64,000 nucleotides of DNA from Rhynchopus sp. YZ270_cl-10 (taxonomy: Eukaryota; Euglenozoa; Diplonemea; Diplonemida; Diplonemidae). The position numbers and the translations under genes were made by a program. The stretch's first letter is position 1; every line of letters begins with the position of its first letter. Shown here piece by piece: positions 27,537 to 37,960 of this stretch. The notes under the pieces are model-generated. The model was not told where the DNA came from, searched no databases, and saw only the letters and a list, made by a program, of their open reading frames with translations. The stretch spans positions 434,001 through 498,000 of the forward strand of contig OZ037919.1 of the NCBI GenBank assembly GCA_964035575.1, read 5' to 3'.

Positions 27537-28199
27537 ATGCTTCTTATTCTGTGCTTTGTTCTGTTCTTTGTGTGTAGTGGGTCTAGCCACAGCGCTTCTG
27601 GTACCACAACAACCACAACCCGCACTCTCTCCGTGGAGGGTGCACACATTACTTTAGACATCGCAATGGAAGGGGTACCTAGGGAGGCTGCAGACAGCGT
27701 TGTTGTGTCCATTATCGAAAGCATTCCACATGGTGCAATCTTCGACCGATATGCCGCAGAACGTGGAGGTGTGGAGGTGGCCTCCACCGAGACCCCTTCC
27801 CCTCTCGACCACCCGCAGTACCTCGAGCTCCCTGCGACCTCTGTCTTGTCTCTGTACACCAACCCCGCTGTGGTAAACCTGACGTTCCCCCCCGGGGCCA
27901 ACACGGTGTACAAACTACAGAATCGGTACCAAAGGTTTGGGGCTGGTGCCGAGGTGTGTTTGGGTAGTACAGAGGTGCAGATTCGTTGTGGGGCGGGGGG
28001 AGGTGGTGCAGCGTGCAGGCAGTGGTTGGGGAGCGCAGTGAAGGTGAAGGTGGAGCACCTCCCCCCCATATGCTGGGACGCAGCAACGCTGACAGAAGCG
28101 GATGCGGCAACCCTCAAGGCAACCGCTGGGAAGACCACAAGCGCTGCAGTGTGGTGTGCTGCAGTGGTGGTGGCGGCGGTATCATGCATCCTTGGCTGA
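27537..28199 (+). CDS. PIG-X/PBN1-like GPI-mannosyltransferase subunit
   Basis: A protein of 220 aa. The signal peptide is MLLILCFVLFFVCSGSSHSA, and a C-terminal hydrophobic helix (SAAVWCAAVVVAAVSCIL) leaves almost no cytosolic tail, so it is a type I ER-membrane topology. The lumenal part has SIIESIPHGAIFDRYAAER, close to the IP-x-G-x-x-x-D-x-Y motif of PIG-X. It also has LYTNPAVVNLTFPPGANT and YKLQNRYQRFGAG, which resemble the family's HLRY-type core and the following strand with cysteines. In other eukaryotes PIG-X stabilises PIG-M, the first GPI mannosyltransferase. The family is poorly conserved, so the call rests on motif order, size and topology. The next gene starts 200 bp downstream. 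Confidence 0.6.
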   Translation: MLLILCFVLFFVCSGSSHSASGTTTTTTRTLSVEGAHITLDIAMEGVPREAADSVVVSIIESIPHGAIFDRYAAERGGVEVASTETPSPLDHPQYLELPATSVLSLYTNPAVVNLTFPPGANTVYKLQNRYQRFGAGAEVCLGSTEVQIRCGAGGGGAACRQWLGSAVKVKVEHLPPICWDAATLTEADAATLKATAGKTTSAAVWCAAVVVAAVSCILG

Positions 28200-28399
28200 T
28201 TTTTTGGCACCGGGAAAATTCATGGGTATCACGAGGTTACAGTTACCTTATTCTAACGGGGGGGTTTTTTTTTGATGATTGATTTATGATGAAATTACCT
28301 TTTGAATACTCTCACCCCCTTCCCTCCTCTCCCCTCCCCTCCCCCCATTACTTTTCACACTTTACTCAGATCCCCTTCTCTTCCTCTCTCCTCCCTTGA

Positions 28400-31300
28400 A
28401 TGTCTTCCGCCAGCCGCCTTGATGTGGATCATAGCTTAGTAGGTATCTTCCATGCGTTGTCAACCGCCCGCACACGTGGCATGACGTCCTGTGGAGTGGA
28501 GATAGCCGACACTGTCTCTTACCAGCATGGTTCGTTGAGGTGGTGGTACTTCTATGAGAGGCCCCGGTATGTGGAAGGCGACGGGGGGTGCGTCGTGGAG
28601 AAGCCCGGCCAGGTCATGCGGAAGGACAAACGGGAGTGCACCCCTGCGAAGATCGAGGCCGCGTTTACGAGGGGGCACGGTACGGAAGGGTCTCCTGTGG
28701 CAACGTTTCTGTATCGGTCTGCCATGAGGCATGGCGAAACGGAGTCTCAACCAATCGCCGTAGAGTTCTTAGATGCAGAAGGGCTACACGATTTTTTACA
28801 TCACCGTGAAAGCAAGCCGGACGGATTACTCCAGAAATTCAGTTGTACCGGAGCGCATAACAGCGTGACACAGATTATATGGACTCCCTATCTTGCCAGA
28901 GCGGTGCGATATCAAAATATTTATAAACTGCAGAATACCAGAGTAGGGCTGTATCAACGCAGTGCAACCCACGAAGGCAAATCTCATCTATGCCGCGAAA
29001 TAGTATGCCCACCGCACACCGTGGAGGAGCTCTCTGAGGTCTGCCGGACCGTCTCCGCACATTACCATTCCGTTGAGCACCGGTTGGTTACCAGGTTGGT
29101 TTTGTACTTCAAATTGAATCAAAATAAGAAGACGGTGTTGCTGTATCCTTCTGCAGTTATAACAACAAAATTCCGCCCGCAGGTTAGCAGAGGGTTGAGC
29201 GCACAACACCAAAACACAGGAAACAACAAAAGCGAACGGAAGGAAGGGGATTCAAATAGGAGGGTACTATTAGACCTTAACCCGGTATACCAAAATGCGA
29301 CGTGTTGTAGAGATAAGAAGGACGTTGCGCGGGCGGAGCTGGGCTCGGCGACCCGCAAGGCCAGAGCGAGCGATGCAAACCGTGAGCTCTTTATGACCCC
29401 TTCTGGAGTGTTTTTATCCCCAAACGACGTTCTCTACGGGCTAGAAACGCATCCAAGCACTAAGGTCGGCGCAAAACCCCGCAACACCGACAGAAAGAAA
29501 ACCACCAAAACCAACGCAACATACCTAAAATACGCAGAGCTCCTTGGCAACACCGCGGCACACTCTACCCTCCGCCACTCTCGGATGGTTCTCTCTGGAC
29601 ACACCGGATGCGGGACTGGAACTACCAGTGTCTTTCTTGACGAAAAACCGACCAAAACGGTAGACACCTTAGACCTTAATGAAATCACCTTTGGGGGGAC
29701 CGAAGAAAATGAAATGTTAACGTTGCGTGATACACCGAAACGAAAGGAAACCCCAATCCGTTTTTGCCGCGGTGGAGGTGCTGGTGTGTATGAAGTCTGC
29801 CGGAAGAAGAAGAGAACGGAGGTGGTGCCCGATGTAGCATCTCCTGTTTCACAGAAGACGGTGGAACCGGTTGCGTCGTTGTCTGCACAGTTATCTGCTG
29901 CGCAAAATAATGCTCCCATTGAAGATGATGGAATTCGTCAATACGGTCGCCTCATTCGAAAAGGAAGTTATGGTCGTGTTTTTGAACATTCTCGTGACCT
30001 TTGTAATCTTCATACTTCGCTTCACAAAAAAAAACCGCGGCAAGAAATTCAGGATCCGAAACTCACAGAACGTGTTGGAGGGGGAGGAGGCGGCCGCAAA
30101 ACAGACCTCGAATCCTGCACAGAAACCCTCTGGTTTGCAACGAAAACCGCAAAGGTGTTTGACTGCTCTGCAGAGAACGACGATGGGGTTCTCTTCGACG
30201 CCTGCTTCAACCAGGTTGTGGAGGACAAAGGGTTTTGCCATTTATTCTTCGCTGCCGGGTGCACCGCGAAGGAAGATGGGAACATCGCATCACCCTCTGG
30301 GAGGGGCGAACGCATTTTCTGCTTTGATTCTGCACTAATAAAGAGCCTTGCTGGGTTGCCTGCAGGGGAAGGGGGAGGGAATGGACAGGACAACCCCTTC
30401 AGCACCACCCCAGCAGCCACGCCAACGAAGAAGGATGCTGCAAATCTCCTTACGCTCCCTCAGGTCTTCTCGATCCTGCTGTGGTACGTCCGCCACTCGG
30501 AAGATGCAGGGGGAATCTATTTTATCAAACGGGAGATGCCGCTTCCGGAACTCGCTGACGCAAAAAACGCTGCGAAAATTGCAGAAGACCACCGCACGAA
30601 CCTTGACAACCTCCTGATATTTCACAAAATACGGCAGCCTCCCGGAGCTGGTTTTGACTCCCCCGGGTCGCCTCAACCAAAACTCCTTTCCGGGGCTGTT
30701 ACCAACAAATTCTCGATTATTTTAGACGGATTCCACCCTTACTATTATGAATGCCCAGGCTGCGCTGTCTCTGCAGCAACCATTCTACGTGCCAACTCAA
30801 ATCTCTCTCTCGACCCAACCACTTCTTCTTCCCCCGATGTTCCCCCTACCTCCGAGGAGGCAACCCTCCCGACCACACCTCTCAAAGCAAAACGCTACTA
30901 CTTTGGCATGTTTTTATACGACCTCGCCCCAGGTAATGCGGTAGATGTAGTAGGAAAAACCTCTGTTGGGAGAGACATTTTGCAGACCCAATCGCATCTG
31001 CAGGCAGACCTATTGGCCGCAATCGACACCGGCAGCACGCTTCCCAGCGAACGGAGGTCTTATTATATGACGGCAGATGGTCTGCGTGATGCTGAAACTG
31101 CGAGCTCGAATGCACCACCTACGATGCTACCACCCCTCTCCGGAGGACAGCCTTGCCCTCTACAAGGAAAATATTATACCGACGTTGGACAAAACCCAGT
31201 TGAGATATCCCCTGTCGATATTTCCGAGCTTGATGGAGGGGAAGGGAAATTATACACAAAGTACGTTACCCTTCTTCCAAAGGGGTTGCGGGGTATGGGG

Positions 31301-32050
31301 CTGTGGGGGTTTCTTGCGCAAGAAGTTCAGGAGAGGGTAGAGGCGATTGTGGGCACGCATACTGCTTTGTCTGCGACGTTAGAAGAAATATCATATCAAT
31401 GTTATGCAAAGCGGGAGCGGAAATTTACGAGGACAACCGATCACATTGTTGTCATCCCTCATGCGAGAGATGCATTGCTTCAAGGACGATTGGATGCTGT
31501 GTTGCGAAGTGAACTTCCCTTCGTTGAAATAATAAAAGATACAGAAAAGCTAAAATATCTTTCCCTCGCGCAGCTTGATGTGCAATCCTATGCGGCAGAA
31601 ATGCGGACAGAAGAAGGTGCGTTAGAGTTGGTAGCTTCATTAAGGGTTTGGATTTGCAAAAAAATTGCCTGTGTTAACGGAGACGATGCAGAAGCGAAGG
31701 GTGCATCGACACACAGCGTCCGGCAAGCGATAGCGTCGGTCGAGGAGGAATTACGGTATTCTAAGCAAAGGAGGCTTCTGACACTGTACGAAGCGGTGCT
31801 GCCAGAGTTGAGTGCGGTGTTTGTGGATCTGCCGGGCCTCTATGAAAGACAAAGTTGTTGTCATGAGTCCATGGTTCTACGCGGAAGCATTCCACCACGT
31901 GTTCTCGCGTGCATGCTGGGCTATGTATCTGCCCGTTGTTCAGCATTAAAAACAGAGTGTGCATCCTTCCTTGCCTCCCGGCCAGAAGGTCACATCCCAT
32001 TAGAAGTTCCGCTGCCGTCGTTCACCTATCTTTCTGCAGATCATTCATAG
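28400..32050 (+). CDS. Large conserved-looking protein of unknown function (1216 aa)
   Basis: An uninterrupted 1216-aa frame from an ATG 15 bp after a C/T-rich tract. I cannot name the family. The N-terminal 300 residues look well ordered. LLQKFSCTGAHNSVTQIIWT and NIYKLQNTRVGLYQRSATHE recall a DG-I-LQ-x-F...HN...IR-x-W...R-x-N...LYER segment that I associate with uncharacterised proteins of flagellated eukaryotes, an unverified memory. The middle (about 300-560) is low-complexity and charged. A second ordered block starts near 515 (IRQYGRLIRKGSYGRVFEHS), which mimics a kinase glycine loop (G-x-x-G) but has no convincing VAIK or HRD motif afterwards. The C-terminus has a long helical region (AIASVEEELRYSKQRRLLTL). 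There is no TM helix or signal peptide. Confidence 0.75.
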   Translation: MSSASRLDVDHSLVGIFHALSTARTRGMTSCGVEIADTVSYQHGSLRWWYFYERPRYVEGDGGCVVEKPGQVMRKDKRECTPAKIEAAFTRGHGTEGSPVATFLYRSAMRHGETESQPIAVEFLDAEGLHDFLHHRESKPDGLLQKFSCTGAHNSVTQIIWTPYLARAVRYQNIYKLQNTRVGLYQRSATHEGKSHLCREIVCPPHTVEELSEVCRTVSAHYHSVEHRLVTRLVLYFKLNQNKKTVLLYPSAVITTKFRPQVSRGLSAQHQNTGNNKSERKEGDSNRRVLLDLNPVYQNATCCRDKKDVARAELGSATRKARASDANRELFMTPSGVFLSPNDVLYGLETHPSTKVGAKPRNTDRKKTTKTNATYLKYAELLGNTAAHSTLRHSRMVLSGHTGCGTGTTSVFLDEKPTKTVDTLDLNEITFGGTEENEMLTLRDTPKRKETPIRFCRGGGAGVYEVCRKKKRTEVVPDVASPVSQKTVEPVASLSAQLSAAQNNAPIEDDGIRQYGRLIRKGSYGRVFEHSRDLCNLHTSLHKKKPRQEIQDPKLTERVGGGGGGRKTDLESCTETLWFATKTAKVFDCSAENDDGVLFDACFNQVVEDKGFCHLFFAAGCTAKEDGNIASPSGRGERIFCFDSALIKSLAGLPAGEGGGNGQDNPFSTTPAATPTKKDAANLLTLPQVFSILLWYVRHSEDAGGIYFIKREMPLPELADAKNAAKIAEDHRTNLDNLLIFHKIRQPPGAGFDSPGSPQPKLLSGAVTNKFSIILDGFHPYYYECPGCAVSAATILRANSNLSLDPTTSSSPDVPPTSEEATLPTTPLKAKRYYFGMFLYDLAPGNAVDVVGKTSVGRDILQTQSHLQADLLAAIDTGSTLPSERRSYYMTADGLRDAETASSNAPPTMLPPLSGGQPCPLQGKYYTDVGQNPVEISPVDISELDGGEGKLYTKYVTLLPKGLRGMGLWGFLAQEVQERVEAIVGTHTALSATLEEISYQCYAKRERKFTRTTDHIVVIPHARDALLQGRLDAVLRSELPFVEIIKDTEKLKYLSLAQLDVQSYAAEMRTEEGALELVASLRVWICKKIACVNGDDAEAKGASTHSVRQAIASVEEELRYSKQRRLLTLYEAVLPELSAVFVDLPGLYERQSCCHESMVLRGSIPPRVLACMLGYVSARCSALKTECASFLASRPEGHIPLEVPLPSFTYLSADHS

Positions 32051-32207
32051 ATCTTTTTTTAATAAACAAAATCGCTTCCGCGGTTTTTTTTTGGGGGTTG
32101 CAGATTTTATTTTTATCAACAAACAACAACGACATAAAGAAGGAGAGACATTCCATTTTTTGCAATTTTATCCAAACCAATTCTCCAAAAAAACCCCAAA
32201 AAAATTC

Positions 32208-32213
<6 letters not shown>

Positions 32214-32242
<29 letters not shown>
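32214..32242 (+). repeat. Poly(A) tract abutting a start codon
   Basis: About 29 consecutive A residues run straight into the ATG at 32243, so the 5' UTR of the vasohibin gene ends in a pure A tract. The interval 32051-32213 is T/A-rich and holds nothing else recognisable. Confidence 0.85.
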
Positions 32243-32245
<3 letters not shown>

Positions 32246-33538
32246 CCTCCTTTCCCTGCGCTACCTTCTCAAAAAGCGTTGATTTCTGCTCCTCTCTGTG
32301 GGATACCACGAAAGCTTCCTTCAGAAGCAGCTTTGGTGCTTCCAGGAGCTTCCTTGCTTGGGGAAGAGGAGGACGAGGAGACGGAGGAGGAGGTGTCCGA
32401 AGACCCTACGGTACTGGCTGCGACGTTGGTTCCCCCGGGGTTGTTTTCGCGGGGAGGGTCTTGTAGGTTGGAGGAAGCGATTTTTGAGGTGTTATCATCA
32501 AACCCTTTTACTGGAAAGGAAGTACCACTTCGCCCTGTAGTTCCACGGCCGAAATTGAACCGCAGTGCGTCGCCTGCCACTCAACTGCAGACCCTTCAAA
32601 CCTACATAGAATCGTTTGAATACAACTTCCTTCCGACCACCTTCTTCAATAAATGCAAATACCGACCGCTCCCAAGAATCCTTGAAACGGCAAAGGAGGT
32701 TATGAGGGTTTCCCTTCCTATTCGTTGCCTCGAAGCGGTGTATCTGGGGATAGCATTAACCCAAGGCCAAAAAATGTTTCAGAGATTCCCTTTAACATTT
32801 AAAACGAGTTTCAATAGGGAGGTGTGCAGGCATATCGTATTGGCGCTGAGGGTATGCCGTCCGGTGGAGAAAAAAAAGAGCGATACGGATGGGGAGTGCT
32901 GGGGCGCTTTAGGGCTAAGCCGGAAGAGGGATTTGATGTTTAAGGCATTAATTCCACAGGGTTTGAAGGAGCTGATTGGTGATTTTATAGAAAAGTATGA
33001 AGGGCACGGTCATAAGGTGTTAAATGTGAAAATCGGTCTCCCGGTTGACCATGTGGCAGGGGCGGCGTATGTACCGTGCTGGAGGTTTTTGGATTTGCAG
33101 TTGAAATTGATTAATGAAGAGGATAAGGAGAAGGTGTTAGAAAACTTTGTGGAGATGTCGCAGAATTTGGCGGAGGAGTGGGGGAAGTTGCCGAAGGGGA
33201 CGATGACAGCGTTTATCAGATCCGCAAAGAATGATTGTTCATCATTAACAAATCCGCATGCGGGGAGAGTTGGCGGCGCGTTGTCAAAGCATATCCAATC
33301 ATCACCACCAGCCAAAGCAAGCGCAGCAGAGGAAGATGAAGACACCTCATCCTCGGATGAAGACGAAGAAGATGATGAAGATGACGACGAAGGCAGTGGC
33401 GACCCTGGGCGTAAAAGTGAGGTTGTGAGATGCATCCTTGCCCGTCGATCGCCGTTCCGTCGGAATCAGTTCAACACCAACAACACCCAGACTGCTGCGA
33501 ACAGATCCTCCTCAATGCGATCATTGCGTGCGAAATGA
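32243..33538 (+). CDS. VASH: Vasohibin-type tubulin carboxypeptidase
   Basis: A 431-aa transglutaminase-like cysteine peptidase of the vasohibin family, which removes the C-terminal tyrosine of alpha-tubulin. The diagnostic run is clear: LPIRCLEAVYLGIALTQG (catalytic Cys162), FPLTFKTSFNREVCRHIVLA (His197) and WGALGLSRKRDLMFKAL (Ser226). These match human VASH1 PIKCLEA, RHIVLG and GALGMSRR, so all three triad residues are present. LIGDFIEKYEGHGHKVLNVKIG and LPVDH match the downstream family core. The N-terminus (1-110) is an acidic extension (EEEDEETEEEVSED). The C-terminal 100 residues are Ser/Asp/Glu-rich then basic, as tails of this family often are. Kinetoplastids have a single VASH that affects microtubules and cell shape; a similar role is expected. 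I see no SVBP-like partner gene in the window. Confidence 0.93.
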
Positions 33539-34357
33539 GATAGGGGGGAAAAAACACAAAAAGGCGAGAACCCATTTTCCACCTGATTTTGGTAGCAGCC
33601 TTCCAGACAACGCCCAATAACGCCAAACACCGCCAAACTCGGGTTAAAATTAGGTGGATTTTCTAAACCCTTCTGCCATTTCTTCCGTTGGCGAACGGAT
33701 TTTTCAAAAAAAAACAAAAAAAAAAAAACGCATTTTTGTTGTTGTCCCGAAGCCCCTTTGCAGGGAGCCAGTAGGACCACATGGTTATGCATTGTTAGAG
33801 GGGGGAGGTTAGAAAAGAGCTAGAATAACAAAAAAAAAAATGATGGTGCAAAACCACGTGTTCACATGAACCAGATTCATTCCCAAACGACCCCCCCTGG
33901 TACACTGCCAACTTTTTTCTCTTGGAGATGACTAAGCACGAGAGGCTTCATAAACCTTTTCTTCCCCCCCCCTCCTCCTCCTAGATCGCCGTTACGTAGT
34001 CAATTCACAAACTCCAACCAAGACAGCGAATGTAGTCTTTTTTCGCCGCTTTCTTAGACGGTGCATCCTATACTACAATGAAAGGGGGCGTCTCGGGGTT
34101 TTGCCGCGCGATAACGAAGGTGGTCACGTGGCGCCTTTTCTCACCCGCTCAGTTCGTGAAGGTGGGGGATGGGTCACGTCAACAAAAGTATACATCCTAC
34201 ACTGCAATGAAAATGCTGCGATTACAACCTCCCTCCCTTCCCCTTCCATTACACAAAACAAGAGCACAACGCAAACATAACAAAAGCTTCATAAAAACCC
34301 ATTCAAATTCCCCTCACAGCTTCCCCCCACACACACCACTACACAACAAAACACACG
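33539..34357. other. Gene-free interval with family B hairpin
   Basis: No gene. A family B copy (GATGACTAAGCACGAGAGGC then TTCATAAACC) is at 33924-33960. A CATCCTACACTGCAATGAAA phrase occurs twice (about 34064 and 34192). A C/A-rich leader precedes the next ATG. Confidence 0.6.
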
Positions 34358-35999
34358 ATGGCAGGTCTCGACGGACGTGGTGCCAACGCCTCTGTGTACT
34401 TCAACGATGAGCTCCCACGTGAGATGCAGCTCTTCAAAGGGCGTCTCTCCCCACGCTTCTACGAAATGCGCCAAAAGGTACGCACTTTCTCTCCCTATGG
34501 TTTTGATTTATTTCTTTTAGAACAACGGCATCCCATGACTACACCCTTCCCAATCTTTTGATACTGCCAGATAACTGAACACAAGATGTTTGGACTCTAA
34601 AAAATCCCCTCCCAATGTCCCAACATAAACCTTGACTCAATATAATGAAGACACTGTACCCCCACTCACCCTTTCCCTCCCCTCCCACTCACCCTTTCCC
34701 TCCCCCCCCACTCAGGTAGCCAACTTCATCAAGGACGACGTGCTCCCATGCCTCGATACCTTCCATGAGCAGAAGCTTGAGCTCGAGAAGACCGTTTCCC
34801 ACGCGGTGTACGCCCCGGAGCCCCCGATCCTCAAGACCCTGCGCGCAAAGGCACAGTCCCGTGGACTGATGAACTTCTTCCTCCCCGAGGTGTGTGGGCT
34901 CACCGTTCTTGAGTACTCTCCGATTGCGGAGATGCTGGGAAGCGTGCAGCTGGCGAACCTTGCGATGAACTGCTCTGCACCGGACACTGGAAACATGGAG
35001 GTCCTGGAGCGCTACGGATCGAAGGCGCAGCAGGAGAAGTGGCTCAAGCCGCTTCTTGCTGGAGAAATCCGCAGTGCCTTCGCCATGACGGAGCCTGGCG
35101 TTGCGTCCTCTGATGCAACCAACATCTGCAGCTCCATTGAGAACAAGGGTGACCACTACCTCGTGAACGGCCACAAATGGTACATCTCCGGTGCATGCCG
35201 CCCGGAGTGCAAAATCTTTGTCTTCCTCGGTCGCTCCTCCTCGACCGGACCGCAGCACAAACAGCACTCCATGATCCTCATCCCCCGCGATGCCCCTGGA
35301 GTCAAGATCGTCCGCCCCCTGGGCGTCTTCGGCCACCTGCACGACCACGCAGAGATCATCTTCGACAACGTGAAGCTTCCTATCGAGAACATGCTGCTCG
35401 GCGAGGGGCGTGGGTTTGAGATTGCCCAGGGCCGTCTTGGGCCTGGTAGAATCCACCACTGCATGCGTACTGTTGGAGTTGCTGAGGCCGCCATCGACGC
35501 AATGCTGTTCCGTGTTAACAGCAGGGTTGCCTTCGGTGAGGTGCTCTCGAAGAAGGACACCATTCGTCAGGTGCTCGCGGAGGCGAGGTTGGAGGTCACC
35601 AAATCCCGTCTGTTGTGCTACATGGCGGCAGCGGAGGCGGATGATCATGGGTTCAAGGCTGCGAGAACCGCCATCGCTATGACAAAGGTGGACGCACCGC
35701 GTACCTGTCTGAAGGTGCTGGACGAGGCGATCCAGATGTACGGAGCGCACGGTGTGTCGCAGGACTCGCTTCTCTCTGAGATCTTCGCCGATATGCGCAC
35801 TCTGCGTGTCGCGGACGGTCCGGACATTGTGCATTTGAACACCATCGCCAAGGAGGAGTTGAAGCGCCCCTCCAGCGTGCTCGGACAGCGTATCGGAGGT
35901 GTGAACAAGAACATCAAGAAGTACGGCAAGTACGACCACATCGACTTCGCGACGTACAACAGAAAGGGGAAGGGAGGAGAGATGATTGCACGTCTTTAG
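34358..35999 (+). CDS. Acyl-CoA dehydrogenase, ACAD10/11 type, two exons
   Basis: Exon 1 is 34358-34477 and exon 2 is 34716-35999. The intron has a GTACGC donor and a CCCCACTCAG acceptor, phase 0, 238 bp. The product is 467 aa. It has the standard fold: an N-terminal helical domain (LRAKAQSRGLMNFFLPE), the flavin-contacting AFAMTEPGVASSDATN, NGHKWYISGACRPECKIFVF, then GRGFEIAQGRLGPGRIHHCM. The C-terminal block is MYGAHGVSQDSLLSEIFADM and LRVADGPDIVHLNTIAKEEL. The GRIHHCMR and GAHGVSQD/VADGPD motifs match the ACAD10/11 dehydrogenase domain. The kinase and hydrolase domains found in animal ACAD10/11 are absent. It catalyses FAD-dependent alpha,beta-dehydrogenation of acyl-CoAs, probably mitochondrial or peroxisomal, although no targeting peptide is obvious. 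The gene is notably C-ending in codon use, as expected of high expression. Confidence 0.92.
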
Positions 36000-36428
36000 G
36001 GAGGAAAAGAAAAAAAAGAGGAAGTTTTTGATGCAAAATAAAAATCCCCAAAAAAAAAAAATCGAGACGAAAAAAAAAAGGAGTACTCCTTGGTGAGAGG
36101 CGTTACGGGGAGCTAAGGTGCCACGGGTTTTTCGTGATGGCGTAATGTCATAGCGTTGGCTGTGGGTCAAACCATCTTACATCAAGACCTGGGATGTCGA
36201 TATCGTTCAACCCGCGTTTACCTCACTAGGTAGTTGTGTACAACAAAAAAAAAAGGGATTTATGCACTCCACGCTCGGTGGGTGATTGATACAGCCAAAA
36301 ACGAAATAAAAATTATAAAAAAAAAAATAGAGAGTGTGTGGGGGTGGGAGGTCTCCTTCTCCAATAAGCTCTCTTTACGATTTTGAGAGATGAAAAAAAT
36401 GTTGTTTTTTTTTGGGAAAAGTCACTTA
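36000..36428. other. Short gene-free interval before the transposon
   Basis: A/G-rich tracts and A-runs; nothing recognisable. Confidence 0.5.
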
Positions 36429-36517
36429 GTGCCCAAGTTTGTTGTACCCATTTAGGATAATACCCAGTGGGTATTATCCTAAATTATTTGGGTATTATCC
36501 TAAATTATTTTGGGTAT

Positions 36518-36897
36518 TATGGGTACTGGGTACTGGGTACTGGGTACTGGGTACTGGGTACTGGGTACTGGGTACTGGGTACTGGGTACTGGGTACTGGG
36601 TACTGGGTACTGGGTACTGGGTACTGGGTACTGGGTACTGGGTACTGGGTACTGGGTACTGGGTACTGGGTACTGGGTACTGGGTACTGGGTACTGGGTA
36701 CTGGGTACTGGGTACTGGGTACTGGGTACTGGGTACTGGGTACTGGGTACTGGGTACTGGGTACTGGGTACTGGGTACTGGGTACTGGGTACTGGGTACT
36801 GGGTACTGGGTACTGGGTACTGGGTACTGGGTACTGGGTACTGGGTACTGGGTACTGGGTACTGGGTACTGGGTACTGGGTACTGGGTACTGGGTAC
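36518..36897 (+). repeat. (GGTACTG)n heptamer minisatellite, about 54 units
   Basis: About 380 bp of an essentially perfect 7-bp repeat. It encodes artefactual GTGYWVL frames on + and PVPSTQY frames on -. Its near-perfection implies recent expansion compared with the decayed core beside it. Confidence 0.97.
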
Positions 36898-37188
36898 CCA
36901 GAGAAGGCACCTTGACAGCAGCGAAGGCGCAAGACAAGGTATGTAAATATGTTAACTTTATGGTGAATATTCAACAAAGTAAGGCCGTCGACTCGTATTT
37001 CCTCCAAAAAGTCTCCAGAACAATATTTTACACCCTCAGGCCAACTTATTTTTTAAAGAAATCACCTTCTTTAAATTCCCCACCACTCACAACTTCACTT
37101 TTAAACAGGTATCGCGAGTGCAACATCGAGAACCAACTGTGCAGAACGAGCGAACATATGGGGTGGAAAGGGGGGTGGGAACACTCTG

Positions 37189-37960
37189 TCAGTCACTGCT
37201 ATTGCCATTAACCCAGGGAGCATAGCTAGTGCAAGAAATTCGACTTTGGAAACCTTCCGGAAAGTCTGTCCTCTGATTGCGGAGGACGAGGCACAAGAAA
37301 ATATTGCGTTCCCCCAGAAAACCAGTGCACATTTCACACTCCTTGTGGGTAGTCTTGTTGCCTTTTTTGTCGAGTAATTTTGGCCCAGGCATGCTCTTGA
37401 AGCATGACAATTTAGTGTGTATGGGGCAGGGTGTTGTTTTGTTCTGAATTCTCTTTGTTATAACATCTAAGTCAATCGCGGGTGGTGGTTTGTGTAGCGT
37501 GAGGCACTCTTTTTAGCAAACTTCCTGCGGCTGCTAAAGTGTTATTTCTTCGGATTTAACAACGTACAGCGTAACATAGTGGTTTAGCCTGGTCGACACA
37601 ACCTTTGATAGATACGGGATAACCAACCCCCTTCGACCCCTCGTGGGTTCACTGAACAAGCCCTCGTGGTAGTTAAACGCGATTGACATTTACATTCCTA
37701 GAGATGAAAGAACAAGATAACACTTCTGTACCCGCGCATCAAAATTGTGGAAAACTTTGCACCCCAAACACCCTCAACAACGCCCGCCAAAAGGCGCCCC
37801 TTGTTGCTGGGAGTTGTTCTCATGTTTGATACCTGCACAGCGGGCATTCCTCTGAGTCCAACGCATGTTTGGCCTGTCTGCGGCGTTGTACTTCAGGTGC
37901 ACGAAGACAGGGTCTGGTGGTAAATTTTGCGTAGTGTCGCATTCCCTCATGTGTGGGTCA
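37189..37960 (-). pseudogene. Decayed transposase-like frame of element 1 (minus strand)
   Basis: On the minus strand the C-terminal part reads CFKSMPG, KECEMCTGFLGERNIFLCLV, then CTSYAPWVNGNSSD and a stop. Further upstream in the gene are segments such as RPNMRWTQRNARC and KHENNSQ. Element 2 carries recognisably the same phrases (CFKSMPW, GFLGERDIFLCLL, CTSYAPWVNGYSSD, RQAKQRWAQKKQC) in the same order. Stops and frame changes interrupt both, so it is dead in both copies. The cysteine pairs recall Cys-rich C-termini of some transposases (piggyBac type), but the TA flank does not fit piggyBac, so the family is left open. Confidence 0.55.

Noticed and set aside
27479-28210. 243-aa minus-strand frame opposite the PIG-X-like gene
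   Set aside because: Low-complexity antisense shadow. The + frame has signal peptide, TM helix and family motifs.
29980-30010. Protein kinase domain in the 1216-aa protein
   Set aside because: Only a glycine-loop-like stretch is present. I find no VAIK lysine, HRD or DFG motif downstream.
34689-36170. 493-aa minus-strand frame
   Set aside because: Antisense shadow of the acyl-CoA dehydrogenase exon, which has strong C/G third-position bias.
36439-37211. Long frames of repeated GTGYWVL or PVPSTQY on both strands
   Set aside because: They are read-throughs of the (GGTACTG)n minisatellite, open in several frames only because the unit lacks stops.
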